The notes under the pieces are model-generated. The model did not search any database. It was not told the origin of the DNA and worked only from the letters and a program-made list of their open reading frames with translations. 33,540 nt of DNA, taken from contig JACZYA010000016.1 of the NCBI GenBank assembly GCA_022571295.1, forward strand, positions 1 through 33,540, in the 5' to 3' direction. Shown piece by piece: positions 18,078 to 27,640 of the stretch. How positions within the stretch are numbered: position 1 is the stretch's first letter; each line of letters begins with the position of its first letter. The translations under genes were made by a program, and so were the position numbers. The stretch comes from Acidobacteriota bacterium (GTDB lineage Bacteria > Acidobacteriota > Terriglobia > Acidiferrales > 2-02-FULL-67-57).

Positions 18078-19909
18078 TGGCCCTGCAACTCTCGCCCGAA
18101 CTCCGCAAGAAGTTTGAGAGCCTCAAGCAGCGGTACCCGCGGCAGCGCTCGGCCTTGATTCCCATGCTGCTCTTCGCTCAGGACGAGCTCGGTTGCGTGC
18201 CCGACCAGCTGGTGGACTATTTGGCCGACGATCTCGATCTTCGCCGCATGGAAGTGGAGGAAGTCATCTCTTACTACTCCATGTTGCGGCGCCGGCCCGC
18301 CGGTCGCTACCACCTGCAAGTCTGCACCAACGTTTCTTGCCTGCTGCGCGGCGGCAAGCAAATTCTCGACCAGGTGCAGCGCCACTGCGGGGTTCCGCCC
18401 AAAACCGCAACGGATGACGGACTGTTTTCCTACGAAGAGGTCGAGTGCATCGGCGCCTGTACCGGCGCGCCGGCGATGCAGGTGAACTACGACTACTATG
18501 AGAACCTGACTCCGCAGTCCTTGAACGAACTGCTTGACCAGCTGCAACTAGGAAACACTCCCTCTCCGACCCGCCAAACCACCGACTTCCTCAAGCAACA
18601 AAAACCGCATTCAGCCGAAGTGCGCGTTGTCGGCCGCCGCTTCGGCCTGCGCAACTCGGCCGCGCTCACTACTTATCTGAAGCATGATGGCTACCAGGGG
18701 TTGGAAAAAGCGCTGAAGGAAATGACACCGGAGCAAATCCTGGAAGAGGTCAAGCGCTCCAACCTGCGCGGCCGGGGCGGCGCCGGCTTTCCGGCCGGCA
18801 TGAAGTGGGGCTTCGTTCCCAAGGACACCGACAAGCCCAAGTACATCATCGCCAACGCCGATGAAAGCGAGCCCGGCACCTGCAAAGACCGCGCCCTGAT
18901 GGAGCATGACCCGCACCAGTTGATCGAGGGTTTAGTGATTGCCGCCCGCGTCGTCAACGCTCACCAGGGTTACATCTACATCCGGGGCGAGTACCGCTAC
19001 GTGATGGAAATCCTCGACCGTGCCATTGCCGAAGCCTATGAGCGCAACTACCTGGGTAAGAACATCCTCGGTAGCGGTTTTGATTTCGACCTCTGCACCC
19101 ACACTGGCGCGGGCGCCTACGAATGCGGTGAGGAAAGCGCCCTGATGGAATCGCTGGAGGGCAAGCGCGGCTACCCCCGCATCCGCCCGCCCTTCCCGGC
19201 CGTGGTCGGCCTCTACGGCTGCCCGACCGTAATCAACAACGTCGAAACCTTGAGCTCGGTGCCGGCCATCATTCTGAAAGGCGGGGAGTGGTACGCAGAC
19301 CTGGGCAGCGAGCGCAACGGCGGCACGCGCCTGTTCTGTATCTCCGGCCACGTCAACCGTCCCGGCTTGTACGAGCTGCCGATGGGATTCCCCTTGCGGC
19401 GAATGATTGAAGAAGTGGCCGGCGGCATGCGTGACGGCAAGAAGTGCAAGGCGGTCATCCCCGGCGGCTCTTCCGTGCCTGTGCTGACTGCCGACCAACT
19501 CGACACCCCGATGGACTTCGACTCCGTCGCCAAGGCCGGCTCCATGCTCGGCTCCGGTGCCGTAATCGTGATGGACGAAGACACCTGCATGGTGGAAGTG
19601 GCCCAGCGAATCGCGCAGTTCTACGCCCATGAGTCCTGCGGCTGGTGCATTCCCTGCCGCGAAGGAACGGCCTGGCTGCGCAAAGTGCTTGACCGCTTCC
19701 ACTCCGGCGGCGGCCGCACCCAGGACATCCCGCTGCTGAAAGAGCTGGCCCAGAATATGCTGGGCAAGACCTTCTGCCCGTTGGGAGATGCGGCGGCCAT
19801 GCCCATCATCAGCTTCGTGGACAAGTTCCGCCACGAGTTTGAGGAGCACCTGCGCACGGGGGAATGCCCGTTCTCCCGCGACGCCGCCGCGGTCGCCACA
19901 CCACTATGA
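18077..19909 (+). CDS. fused NADH-quinone oxidoreductase subunits E and F (NuoEF)
   Basis: Single 610-aa frame. NuoE part has CTNVSC...ECIGAC [2Fe-2S] ligands; NuoF part has NLRGRGGAGFPAGMKWGF, NADESEPGTCKDR, ESCGWCIPCREGT and FCPLGD. Confidence 0.95.
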   Translation: MALQLSPELRKKFESLKQRYPRQRSALIPMLLFAQDELGCVPDQLVDYLADDLDLRRMEVEEVISYYSMLRRRPAGRYHLQVCTNVSCLLRGGKQILDQVQRHCGVPPKTATDDGLFSYEEVECIGACTGAPAMQVNYDYYENLTPQSLNELLDQLQLGNTPSPTRQTTDFLKQQKPHSAEVRVVGRRFGLRNSAALTTYLKHDGYQGLEKALKEMTPEQILEEVKRSNLRGRGGAGFPAGMKWGFVPKDTDKPKYIIANADESEPGTCKDRALMEHDPHQLIEGLVIAARVVNAHQGYIYIRGEYRYVMEILDRAIAEAYERNYLGKNILGSGFDFDLCTHTGAGAYECGEESALMESLEGKRGYPRIRPPFPAVVGLYGCPTVINNVETLSSVPAIILKGGEWYADLGSERNGGTRLFCISGHVNRPGLYELPMGFPLRRMIEEVAGGMRDGKKCKAVIPGGSSVPVLTADQLDTPMDFDSVAKAGSMLGSGAVIVMDEDTCMVEVAQRIAQFYAHESCGWCIPCREGTAWLRKVLDRFHSGGGRTQDIPLLKELAQNMLGKTFCPLGDAAAMPIISFVDKFRHEFEEHLRTGECPFSRDAAAVATPL

Positions 19910-22131
19910 GTGAAACCCAAAATTCGGTTCAGCTCACGGTTGACGGACGCGCCATCGACGTCCCTTCCGGCACCCTGCTGATCGAAGCTTGCAAGTCCAC
20001 CGGCCACGAAGTTCCGTCGTTTTGCTACTATCCGGGGCTTTCGTTGCAGGCCGCCTGTCGGATGTGCTTGGTGGAAATCGAAAAGACGCCCAAGCTCCAA
20101 ACCGCCTGCACGGTCGTGGTCCAGCCCGGAATGATCGTTCGCACCGAGACGCCGCAGGTGGCCGAGGCCCGCAAGAACATGCTGGAATTCCTCCTCACCA
20201 ACCACCCGCTCGACTGCCCGGTGTGCGACAAAGGTGGGGAATGCGAGCTCCAGGACATGGTGTTTCGCTACGGCGCCGCCGAAAGCCGCTTTGTCGAAGA
20301 AAAAGAGCACCAGCCCGAGCAGCAGTTTTCCCCCATCGTCTATTTTGACTATCCCCGCTGCATCCTCTGCTTCCGCTGCGTGCGCGTGTGCGACGAAGCC
20401 ATGGACGTCAAGGCGCTCGGCATCGGGCAGCGCGGCGTCCGCACCCTCATCATCCCCAACCGCCCCGACGGGACGCTCGAATGCGAAGAGTGCGGCATGT
20501 GCATTGACATCTGCCCGGTGGGGGCGCTCACCAGCCACCAGTATCGGTACAAGACGCGCCCGTGGGAAATGAACTACGTCGGCACGCCCTGCGCGCACTG
20601 CGGCGATGGCTGCAAGACCACCTTGAACGTCCGCAATAACCAAATCCTGCGCGGCAACAACCGTGACATGACGGGAATCAACGGCGAATTCCTCTGCATC
20701 AAGGGCCGCTACGCCGGCGACTTCACGCACCATCCCGAGCGTCTCCGGCAACCTTTGCTGCGCCGCAACGGCCAGTTGCAACCCGCCAGTTGGGAGGAAG
20801 CGCTGGGGTTCGTGGCCCAGCACCTGAAGGAAATTACCAAGCGTTCCGGCCCCCGAACGGTAGGATTCCTCGGCTCCAACCGTACCACCAACGAGGAAAA
20901 CTATTTGTTGGCTCGCTTCGCGCGCACCGTGGTGGGAACCAATAATCTCGACCACCACCGCACGGCTGACTTCGCCGCCCTGGCCGGCGCCCTCCATGGT
21001 GAGCCGGTTCGCTACGCTGCCTCCGGCGACCTCAGTCGGGCCTCCGCCATCCTGCTGGTAGGGAACGACCCCACCCATAACCACCCGCTGCTCGCGTGGA
21101 ACATCCGTTCCGCCGTCCGCCAGCACGGCGCGCACCTCTACATCATCAATTCCAGACGGATCAAACTGCGCCGGCAGGCCCGTCAACTGGTGGAGATTCC
21201 CTCGGGCAAGGAAGCTGCCGCCATTGAGGCTCTGCATGGCGCCCCCACTGACATCTCGGCTGCCACCCAACAGGAGCTTGCGACGCTGCGGGCGGCGCTG
21301 GAGAAGGAATCTGACGTCATCGTCTTGTTCGGCGCGGAAGTTTTCGGCTCGGCGGTCAGCCGCCTGGTTGAATTCAGCCGCCAACTCCCCGGCGTGACCC
21401 GCTACATCGCTTTGGGCGACTACGCCAACTCTCGTGGTGCTGCCGATATGGGCCTTTTGCCTGACCGGCTGCCCGGCTATGCTTCGCTCAAAGATGCGCT
21501 GACGCGGAAGAAGTGGGAGCAGGTCTGGGGTGCAGCCCTGCCTTCAGAGCCAGGCTTGCATGCAAAACAGATGCTCGGCGGCAACCAATTGCGTGCCCTC
21601 TACGTAATCGGGTCGAACCCGGTTAGGACTTTCGGGTTGCCGCAAACGCGCGAGGCGCTGGGCGAGCTCGAACTGCTGGTGGTGCACGAACTGTTCTTGA
21701 CGGAAACCGCGCGGCTGGCCGACGTGGTGCTGCCCGCCGCTTCCGCCTATGAAAAAGATGGCACCTTCACAAACACCTGCGGCGAGGTGCAGCGCCTGAA
21801 GCGGGCGCTGGATCCGGGCGCCGTCCGTACCGATTTTGAGATCATCCGCTTGTTGTCTTACGCCTGGGGTACGCCCCTCCCGTTGCGGTCATCGGAAGCC
21901 GCCTTTGAAGAGATTCGCCAGCACGTCCGCGGCTACAGGGTCTCCCAGGCCCAACTCGTAGCCGGGCAGGCGGTTCGTTGTGCTCCCACCAGTGGGCATG
22001 CCGCGGCGGACACCCCGCCGGGCCTGGTGTTCTCTGCGGACGACTCGTTGTTCACCTCCGGAACCCTGGGCCGATACAGCGCGGCGTTGAATTCAGTTTC
22101 GGAGCGCGATCTGCCGCGGTCACGCCTATGA
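19906..22131 (+). CDS. nuoG: NADH-quinone oxidoreductase subunit G
   Basis: [2Fe-2S] CYYPGLSLQAACRMC, His-Cys3 HPLDCPVCDKGGEC, two CxxCxxC motifs, extra CAHCGDGC cluster motif, molybdopterin-type domain. Confidence 0.95.
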   Translation: MSETQNSVQLTVDGRAIDVPSGTLLIEACKSTGHEVPSFCYYPGLSLQAACRMCLVEIEKTPKLQTACTVVVQPGMIVRTETPQVAEARKNMLEFLLTNHPLDCPVCDKGGECELQDMVFRYGAAESRFVEEKEHQPEQQFSPIVYFDYPRCILCFRCVRVCDEAMDVKALGIGQRGVRTLIIPNRPDGTLECEECGMCIDICPVGALTSHQYRYKTRPWEMNYVGTPCAHCGDGCKTTLNVRNNQILRGNNRDMTGINGEFLCIKGRYAGDFTHHPERLRQPLLRRNGQLQPASWEEALGFVAQHLKEITKRSGPRTVGFLGSNRTTNEENYLLARFARTVVGTNNLDHHRTADFAALAGALHGEPVRYAASGDLSRASAILLVGNDPTHNHPLLAWNIRSAVRQHGAHLYIINSRRIKLRRQARQLVEIPSGKEAAAIEALHGAPTDISAATQQELATLRAALEKESDVIVLFGAEVFGSAVSRLVEFSRQLPGVTRYIALGDYANSRGAADMGLLPDRLPGYASLKDALTRKKWEQVWGAALPSEPGLHAKQMLGGNQLRALYVIGSNPVRTFGLPQTREALGELELLVVHELFLTETARLADVVLPAASAYEKDGTFTNTCGEVQRLKRALDPGAVRTDFEIIRLLSYAWGTPLPLRSSEAAFEEIRQHVRGYRVSQAQLVAGQAVRCAPTSGHAAADTPPGLVFSADDSLFTSGTLGRYSAALNSVSERDLPRSRL

Positions 22132-23345
22132 GCGAATGGATTAGTCGCCATCCCGAGTTGCTGGTCGCAGGCCTGAAGGCCGGGGTCTTGATCTTTGTCC
22201 TGTTGACCGCAGTTGCTTATATGGTCTGGTTTGAACGCAAGTTGATTGCACACATTCAGTCCCGCTGGGGCCCCTACCGCGTGGGCCCGCACGGGTTGTT
22301 GCAACCGCTGGCCGATGGGCTCAAGTTTTTGTTCAAAGAAGACATCATCCTGACCAACGTCACCAGCCGCTTCGTTTACCTGTTCGCGCCTTTTCTCTCG
22401 CTCGCATTGGCGCTGCTGGCGGTGGCCGTGATTCCATTCGGGCCGGAAGAATTTGAGCTGTTGGGCACTCGCACCGGCCTCTACGTTGCCGACATCAACG
22501 TTGGGTTGCTCTTCGTGTTGGCTGTCACCTCACTGGGCGTGTATGGGGTTGTCCTGGCCGGTTGGTCTTCCAATAGCAAGTATCCTCTCTTGGGCGGCTT
22601 GCGCAGTGCCGCCCAAATGATCAGCTACGAGCTGGCTTTGACTTTTGCCGTAGTCGGTGTGCTGTTGTTGGCCGGGACTCTCTCGCTGCGCGAAATCGTC
22701 GACGGGCAAAGCGGCACCTGGGCTGGCTTCCTCCCCCGCTGGCACGTCTTTCCCCAGTTTGTGGCTTTTGTTTGTTTTTTTGTGGCCGGCGTCGCCGAGA
22801 CCAACCGGACGCCCTTCGATCTCCCCGAAGCCGAGTCCGAGTTGGTGGCGGGCTTCCACACCGAGTACAGCAGCTTGAAATTCGCCATGTTTTTCATGGC
22901 CGAGTACGCCCACATCATTACCACTTCTCTTTTGGTTACGATTCTCTTCTTCGGCGGCTGGCTCTCTCCCTTCCCCGATACCGCCGCCTGGAATTTCACG
23001 CGCTTCCTGCCTAGCGTGCTGACGGCGGTGCTGGCCCTGCTGTTCTTCCGCGACGCTTTTCGATTGACGAACCAGTACCATCGTGTCCTGACTTTTCTTA
23101 TTTGTATGGGCCTCGCGGGCCTGGCGTTCCTGTTGCTGCACCCGACAGCGCTCGTTCTGGCCCAGGGCCCGTTTTGGTTACTGGCCAAGACGGGGATGTT
23201 TCTGTTTGTGTTCGTCTGGACACGGGCAACGCTGCCGCGGTTCCGCTATGACCAGCTCATGGCCTTCGGCTGGAAGCTGCTGGTTCCGCTGGCGGTACTC
23301 AATGTGTTCGTCACCAGTTTTGTGGTGGCATGGCGGGCGGATTAA
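22128..23345 (+). CDS. nuoH: NADH-quinone oxidoreductase subunit H
   Basis: AYMVWFERKLIAHIQSRWGPYRVGPHGLLQPLADGLKFLFKED; ETNRTPFDLPEAESELVAGFHTEYS. Confidence 0.97.
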   Translation: MSEWISRHPELLVAGLKAGVLIFVLLTAVAYMVWFERKLIAHIQSRWGPYRVGPHGLLQPLADGLKFLFKEDIILTNVTSRFVYLFAPFLSLALALLAVAVIPFGPEEFELLGTRTGLYVADINVGLLFVLAVTSLGVYGVVLAGWSSNSKYPLLGGLRSAAQMISYELALTFAVVGVLLLAGTLSLREIVDGQSGTWAGFLPRWHVFPQFVAFVCFFVAGVAETNRTPFDLPEAESELVAGFHTEYSSLKFAMFFMAEYAHIITTSLLVTILFFGGWLSPFPDTAAWNFTRFLPSVLTAVLALLFFRDAFRLTNQYHRVLTFLICMGLAGLAFLLLHPTALVLAQGPFWLLAKTGMFLFVFVWTRATLPRFRYDQLMAFGWKLLVPLAVLNVFVTSFVVAWRAD

Positions 23346-23845
23346 TGAGCGCTGAGCACTGGCTGTTCTTTTTCTTCGCCGGCGTGGCCGTCCTGGGGGC
23401 GCTGAACCTGATTCTCCAGCGCCATCCTATCCACAGCGCGTTGTCGCTGATCTTGGTCATGGCTTCGCTGGCGGTGCTCTACCTGCTCTTAGGAGCCGAG
23501 TTTATTGCCGCCATCCAAATCATCGTCTATGCCGGCGCCATCATGGTGTTATTCGTGTTTGTCATTATGGTGCTGAATGCGGGCGAGGAAGAACGCACCA
23601 GCCTGAGTCGCGTGGCGAAATTCGTGGGCCTACCGCTGGCGGCGGTCTTCCTGGTCGAGGTGTGCTACGTTCTCTACCGAGCGTGGCCGAGCGAGCAGAT
23701 GGTAGTGCCCGAGCGTTTCCTGGGCCGAACCGAAGCCATCGGCAAGGCGCTCTACGGGGAATTCCTGCTGCCGTTTGAGTTGACCGCGATTCTCATCCTG
23801 ATTGCTCTGGTGGGAGCCGTTGTTCTCGCCCAGAAGGAGCCTTAA
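23345..23845 (+). CDS. nuoJ: NADH-quinone oxidoreductase subunit J
   Basis: Start overlaps the nuoH stop (TAATG); [28 protein letters not shown]. Confidence 0.95.
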   Translation: MSAEHWLFFFFAGVAVLGALNLILQRHPIHSALSLILVMASLAVLYLLLGAEFIAAIQIIVYAGAIMVLFVFVIMVLNAGEEERTSLSRVAKFVGLPLAAVFLVEVCYVLYRAWPSEQMVVPERFLGRTEAIGKALYGEFLLPFELTAILILIALVGAVVLAQKEP

Positions 23846-23847
23846 CC

Positions 23848-24153
23848 ATGCACGTCCCTCTTTCCTACTATCTCATCCTGAGCGCAATCCTTTTCGGCTT
23901 GGGCGTGCTGGGGTTTCTGCTCAAACGCAACATCATTGCCATCTTCATGTCGCTTGAGCTCATGCTAAACGCTGTAAACCTTTCTTTCGTTGCGTTCTCC
24001 TACGCCTGGCAACAGATCAGCGGCCAGATTTTTGTTTTCTTCGTGATTGTGGTTGCAGCCGCCGAAGCGGCCGTCGGCTTGGCGATCATCATTATGATTT
24101 TCCGCAACCGCGCTTCGCTCAACATCGAGCGGATAAACTTGATGAAGCTCTAA
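23848..24153 (+). CDS. nuoK: NADH-quinone oxidoreductase subunit K
   Basis: 101 aa; [44 protein letters not shown]. Confidence 0.97.
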   Translation: MHVPLSYYLILSAILFGLGVLGFLLKRNIIAIFMSLELMLNAVNLSFVAFSYAWQQISGQIFVFFVIVVAAAEAAVGLAIIIMIFRNRASLNIERINLMKL

Positions 24154-24160
24154 CACTGCC

Positions 24161-26107
24161 ATGCTTGATTTCCTCTGGTTGATTCCGGCCCTTCCCCTGC
24201 TCAGCGCTTTTGTCCTGGGCGTTGTGGGCTGGCGCCTGTCGAAGCGAGCGATCTGCACTCTGGGCGTCGGATCGGTAGGGCTTTCGTTCGCGGCCTCTCT
24301 GGGAATGGCGTGGGCTTTCTTTCAACTCGCGCCCGAGCAAATCCCGATTCGTTCTTCCTATTTCACCTGGTTGGCTGCCGGCAACTTCCAGGTAGAAGTT
24401 GGGTTCTACCTGGACCAGTTGTCGCTGCTGATGGTGCTGGTGGTCACGGGAGTGGGTTGGCTGATCCACATCTACTCGATTGGCTACATGGCCCACGAAG
24501 GCGGCACCTATCGCTTCTTCGCCTACATGAACCTCTTCACCTTCTTCATGCTTCTCTTGGTGCTGGCGGGCGACTACGCCTTGCTCTTTGTGGGATGGGA
24601 AGGCGTTGGGCTTTGCTCCTACCTGCTCATCGGCTTCTACTTCCTCCGCGACTCAGCCAGCGATGCAGGCAAGAAAGCTTTCATCGTCAACCGGCTGGGC
24701 GATTTCGGTTTCCTGCTGGCGTTGTTCCTTCTCTTCCGGACCTTCGGCAGTCTGGATTTCGATATTGTCTTCGGCCGTGCTGCTGTGCTGCCAGCGGAGT
24801 CTTTCTCCCCCGGCCAGGCCGGCGTGTTGACGGCTATTGCTCTCCTATTGTTGGTGGGCGCGATCGGCAAGTCGGCGCAACTGCCTCTCTACGTCTGGTT
24901 GCCGGACGCGATGGAAGGCCCCACGCCTGTCAGTGCGCTCATCCACGCTGCCACCATGGTCACCGCCGGCATCTACATGATCGCCCGCTCTCACATCCTC
25001 TTCGCCCACGCGCCCCTCGCGCTGGCGGCGGTGGCGACCATCGGTTGCCTGACCGCTTTCTATGCCGCCACCATCGGTTTGGTGCAGACTGACATCAAGA
25101 AAGTTCTGGCCTACTCCACCGTCAGCCAGCTCGGTTACATGTTCTTGGGGTTGGGCGTGGGTGCTTTTACGGCCGGTATTTTCCATCTGATGACCCACGC
25201 GTTTTTCAAAGCCCTGCTGTTTCTGGCGGCGGGCAGTGTGATCCACGCCATGAACGGGCAGCAAGACATAGGCAAGATGGGCGCGCTCCGCCGAAAAATT
25301 CCCTATACCTATTGGACATTCCTCATCGCCACCCTGGCTATTGTCGGCGTGCCGGGTTTCTCGGGTTTTTTCAGCAAGGACGAAATTCTGTGGCGAACGT
25401 TCGAGACCGGCAACCAAGTCCTGTGGCTGCTTGCCCTGGTCGCAGCAGCGTTGACCTCGTTCTACATGTTCCGCCTGGTGTTCCTTGTCTTCCACGGACA
25501 AGCTCGCTATACGCCGGAAACCGCGCGCCAAATCCGCGAATCGCCGCGCGTGATGACCTGGCCGCTGGTTGCGCTGGCAGTGCTTGCCCTCGCGGGCGGC
25601 TGGGTGGGAATCCCTGCGGCTCTGGGCGGTGCGAATCGCCTGGCACGCTTCCTCGAACCCGTTTTTGCCTCCTCTCATGCGCTCGTGCAAGCGCAGGGGC
25701 AGACCATTCTTCATTCGCATGAGTGGGAGTTGGCTTTGATGGGCTTGACGGCGTTGCTGGCCGCTACAGGCATGGGCGTCGCCTATGCTTTCTATATTCT
25801 CAATCCTGAGTTGGCCAACAATCTCGCGCAAACCCTCCGCCGGCCGTATCAAGTCTTGGTGCGCAAGTACTACGTGGATGAGCTGTATTTTGCCGCGGTG
25901 GTGCGTCCCCTGCATTGGCTTTCGGAGCGCGTCTTTTGGCAAGCCGTGGATGTGCGGATTGTGGATGGAGCGGTCAACGCCACCGCGTCGCGGGCACGGG
26001 ACCTGGGCCGATGGGCGCGACGCTTGCAATCCGGCAATGCGCGCAGCTATGCCGCCTGGGTGGTTGTGGGCGCGGTCGTCATTCTCTCGTATTTCGTTTT
26101 TTCCTAG
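24161..26107 (+). CDS. nuoL: NADH-quinone oxidoreductase subunit L
   Basis: 648 aa; GWEGVGLCSYLLIGFYF, PLYVWLPDAMEGPTPVSALIHAATMVTAGIYMIAR. Confidence 0.97.
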   Translation: MLDFLWLIPALPLLSAFVLGVVGWRLSKRAICTLGVGSVGLSFAASLGMAWAFFQLAPEQIPIRSSYFTWLAAGNFQVEVGFYLDQLSLLMVLVVTGVGWLIHIYSIGYMAHEGGTYRFFAYMNLFTFFMLLLVLAGDYALLFVGWEGVGLCSYLLIGFYFLRDSASDAGKKAFIVNRLGDFGFLLALFLLFRTFGSLDFDIVFGRAAVLPAESFSPGQAGVLTAIALLLLVGAIGKSAQLPLYVWLPDAMEGPTPVSALIHAATMVTAGIYMIARSHILFAHAPLALAAVATIGCLTAFYAATIGLVQTDIKKVLAYSTVSQLGYMFLGLGVGAFTAGIFHLMTHAFFKALLFLAAGSVIHAMNGQQDIGKMGALRRKIPYTYWTFLIATLAIVGVPGFSGFFSKDEILWRTFETGNQVLWLLALVAAALTSFYMFRLVFLVFHGQARYTPETARQIRESPRVMTWPLVALAVLALAGGWVGIPAALGGANRLARFLEPVFASSHALVQAQGQTILHSHEWELALMGLTALLAATGMGVAYAFYILNPELANNLAQTLRRPYQVLVRKYYVDELYFAAVVRPLHWLSERVFWQAVDVRIVDGAVNATASRARDLGRWARRLQSGNARSYAAWVVVGAVVILSYFVFS

Positions 26108-26116
26108 ACCGGAACG

Positions 26117-27640
26117 ATGCAGCACTATTGGCTAACACTCATCACCTTCTTTCCCCTGCTGGGCGCGTTGGTGTTGCTGCTTTTCCCACGGGAAGCGGCG
26201 GAGAAGATCCGCCGGGCCGCGCTGGTGGTGGCACTGGTAGAGTTCGGACTGTCGCTGCCGTTGTTCTTCTGGTTTGACGCCAACCGTTCCGGCATGCAGT
26301 TCTTGGAGCGCTACGTCTGGATCAGCAACCCGCCCATCCACTATCAGGTGGGCGTGGACGGGCTGAGTCTCTTCCTCATCCTCCTCACCACTTTCCTCAC
26401 GCCCCTGGCAGTGCTGGCTTCCTGGCCCATCACACACCGGGTCAAAGAGTTCTTCGTCCTGCTGCTGGTGCTGGAGGCAGGTATGTTGGGCGTGTTCGTG
26501 GCCCTCGATCTATTTTTGTTTTACGTGTTCTGGGAAGTGATGTTGATCCCGATGTACTTGTTGATCGGCATCTGGGGCCACCAACGGCGCTTCTACGCCG
26601 CCATCAAGTTCATTCTTTACACTCTGGCCGGCTCGCTGTTGATGCTGGTGGCCATTATCTGGCTCTACATCCAGACAGGAACTTTTGACCTTCTCGCCCT
26701 CTATAGCCTTCGGTATGAGATGCCCGGCCTGCTCTCGCTGGGCGCGGAACGCTGGCTGTTCCTGGCTTTCTTTCTCGCCTTCGCCATCAAGATTCCGCTC
26801 TTCCCATTTCACACTTGGTTGCCCGACGCTCACGTGGAAGCGCCCACCGCCGGCTCAGTGCTGCTGGCGGGTGTCCTGCTGAAGATGGGAGCGTACGGCT
26901 TGCTGCGCTTTTGCCTGCCGCTCTTCCCCAACGCCACACGCGAGTTCGCTCCCGCCATCTCAGCGCTGGCGATTATCGGCATCCTCTATGGCGCACTGGT
27001 GGCGCTGGTGCAGCCGGATATGAAAAAGCTGATCGCTTTTTCCTCCATCGCTCACATGGGATTCATCGTGCTGGGAATCATGGCCATGAACGTGATCTCG
27101 GTGCAAGGCGCCATCTACCAGATGCTGAGCCACGGCATCTCCACCGCCATGCTCTTCCTGCTGGCGGGCATGCTCTACGACCGGCGCCACACCCACTTGA
27201 TTAGCGAATTCGGCGGCTTGGCCACACCTATGCCGGTGCTGTCGAGCTTTTTATTGTTGGCCTGCCTGTCTTCATTGGGGTTGCCGTTGCTGAACGGCTT
27301 TGTGGGGGAATTCCTGATCCTGCTGGGCGTATTCGAGGCCAATGTTGTCCACGCTGCCTTGGCCACCTTCGGAGTGGTGCTGGCGGCTGTGTACCTGCTC
27401 TGGATGTACCAGCGCGTGGCATTCGGTCAGGTAAGCGATGTGAACAAGACTCTTCCGGATGTCAGTCGCCGTGAATTGGCTATTCTGATTCCGCTGGCGG
27501 TTTTGGTGGTGTGGATGGGCGTGTTCTCGCCCATGTTCACGCGCCGCATGGAGAGCACCACCAAGAGAATTCTCTTTCAAGCGCAATCGCCCCATTACCA
27601 ACTGGCTGAATCCGTCGATACTCTTGAGGCGAAGGAATGA
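26117..27640 (+). CDS. nuoM: NADH-quinone oxidoreductase subunit M (copy 1)
   Basis: 507 aa; FYVFWEVMLIPMYLLIGIWG, PFHTWLPDAHVEAPTAGSVLLAGVLLKMGAYGLLRF. Confidence 0.96.
   Translation: MQHYWLTLITFFPLLGALVLLLFPREAAEKIRRAALVVALVEFGLSLPLFFWFDANRSGMQFLERYVWISNPPIHYQVGVDGLSLFLILLTTFLTPLAVLASWPITHRVKEFFVLLLVLEAGMLGVFVALDLFLFYVFWEVMLIPMYLLIGIWGHQRRFYAAIKFILYTLAGSLLMLVAIIWLYIQTGTFDLLALYSLRYEMPGLLSLGAERWLFLAFFLAFAIKIPLFPFHTWLPDAHVEAPTAGSVLLAGVLLKMGAYGLLRFCLPLFPNATREFAPAISALAIIGILYGALVALVQPDMKKLIAFSSIAHMGFIVLGIMAMNVISVQGAIYQMLSHGISTAMLFLLAGMLYDRRHTHLISEFGGLATPMPVLSSFLLLACLSSLGLPLLNGFVGEFLILLGVFEANVVHAALATFGVVLAAVYLLWMYQRVAFGQVSDVNKTLPDVSRRELAILIPLAVLVVWMGVFSPMFTRRMESTTKRILFQAQSPHYQLAESVDTLEAKE

Noticed and set aside
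19621-21384. 587-aa minus-strand ORF
   Set aside because: Antisense to nuoG and the nuoEF end; no recognisable domain.
24845-26125. 426-aa minus-strand ORF
   Set aside because: Antisense to nuoL; His/Gln/Arg-rich shadow translation.
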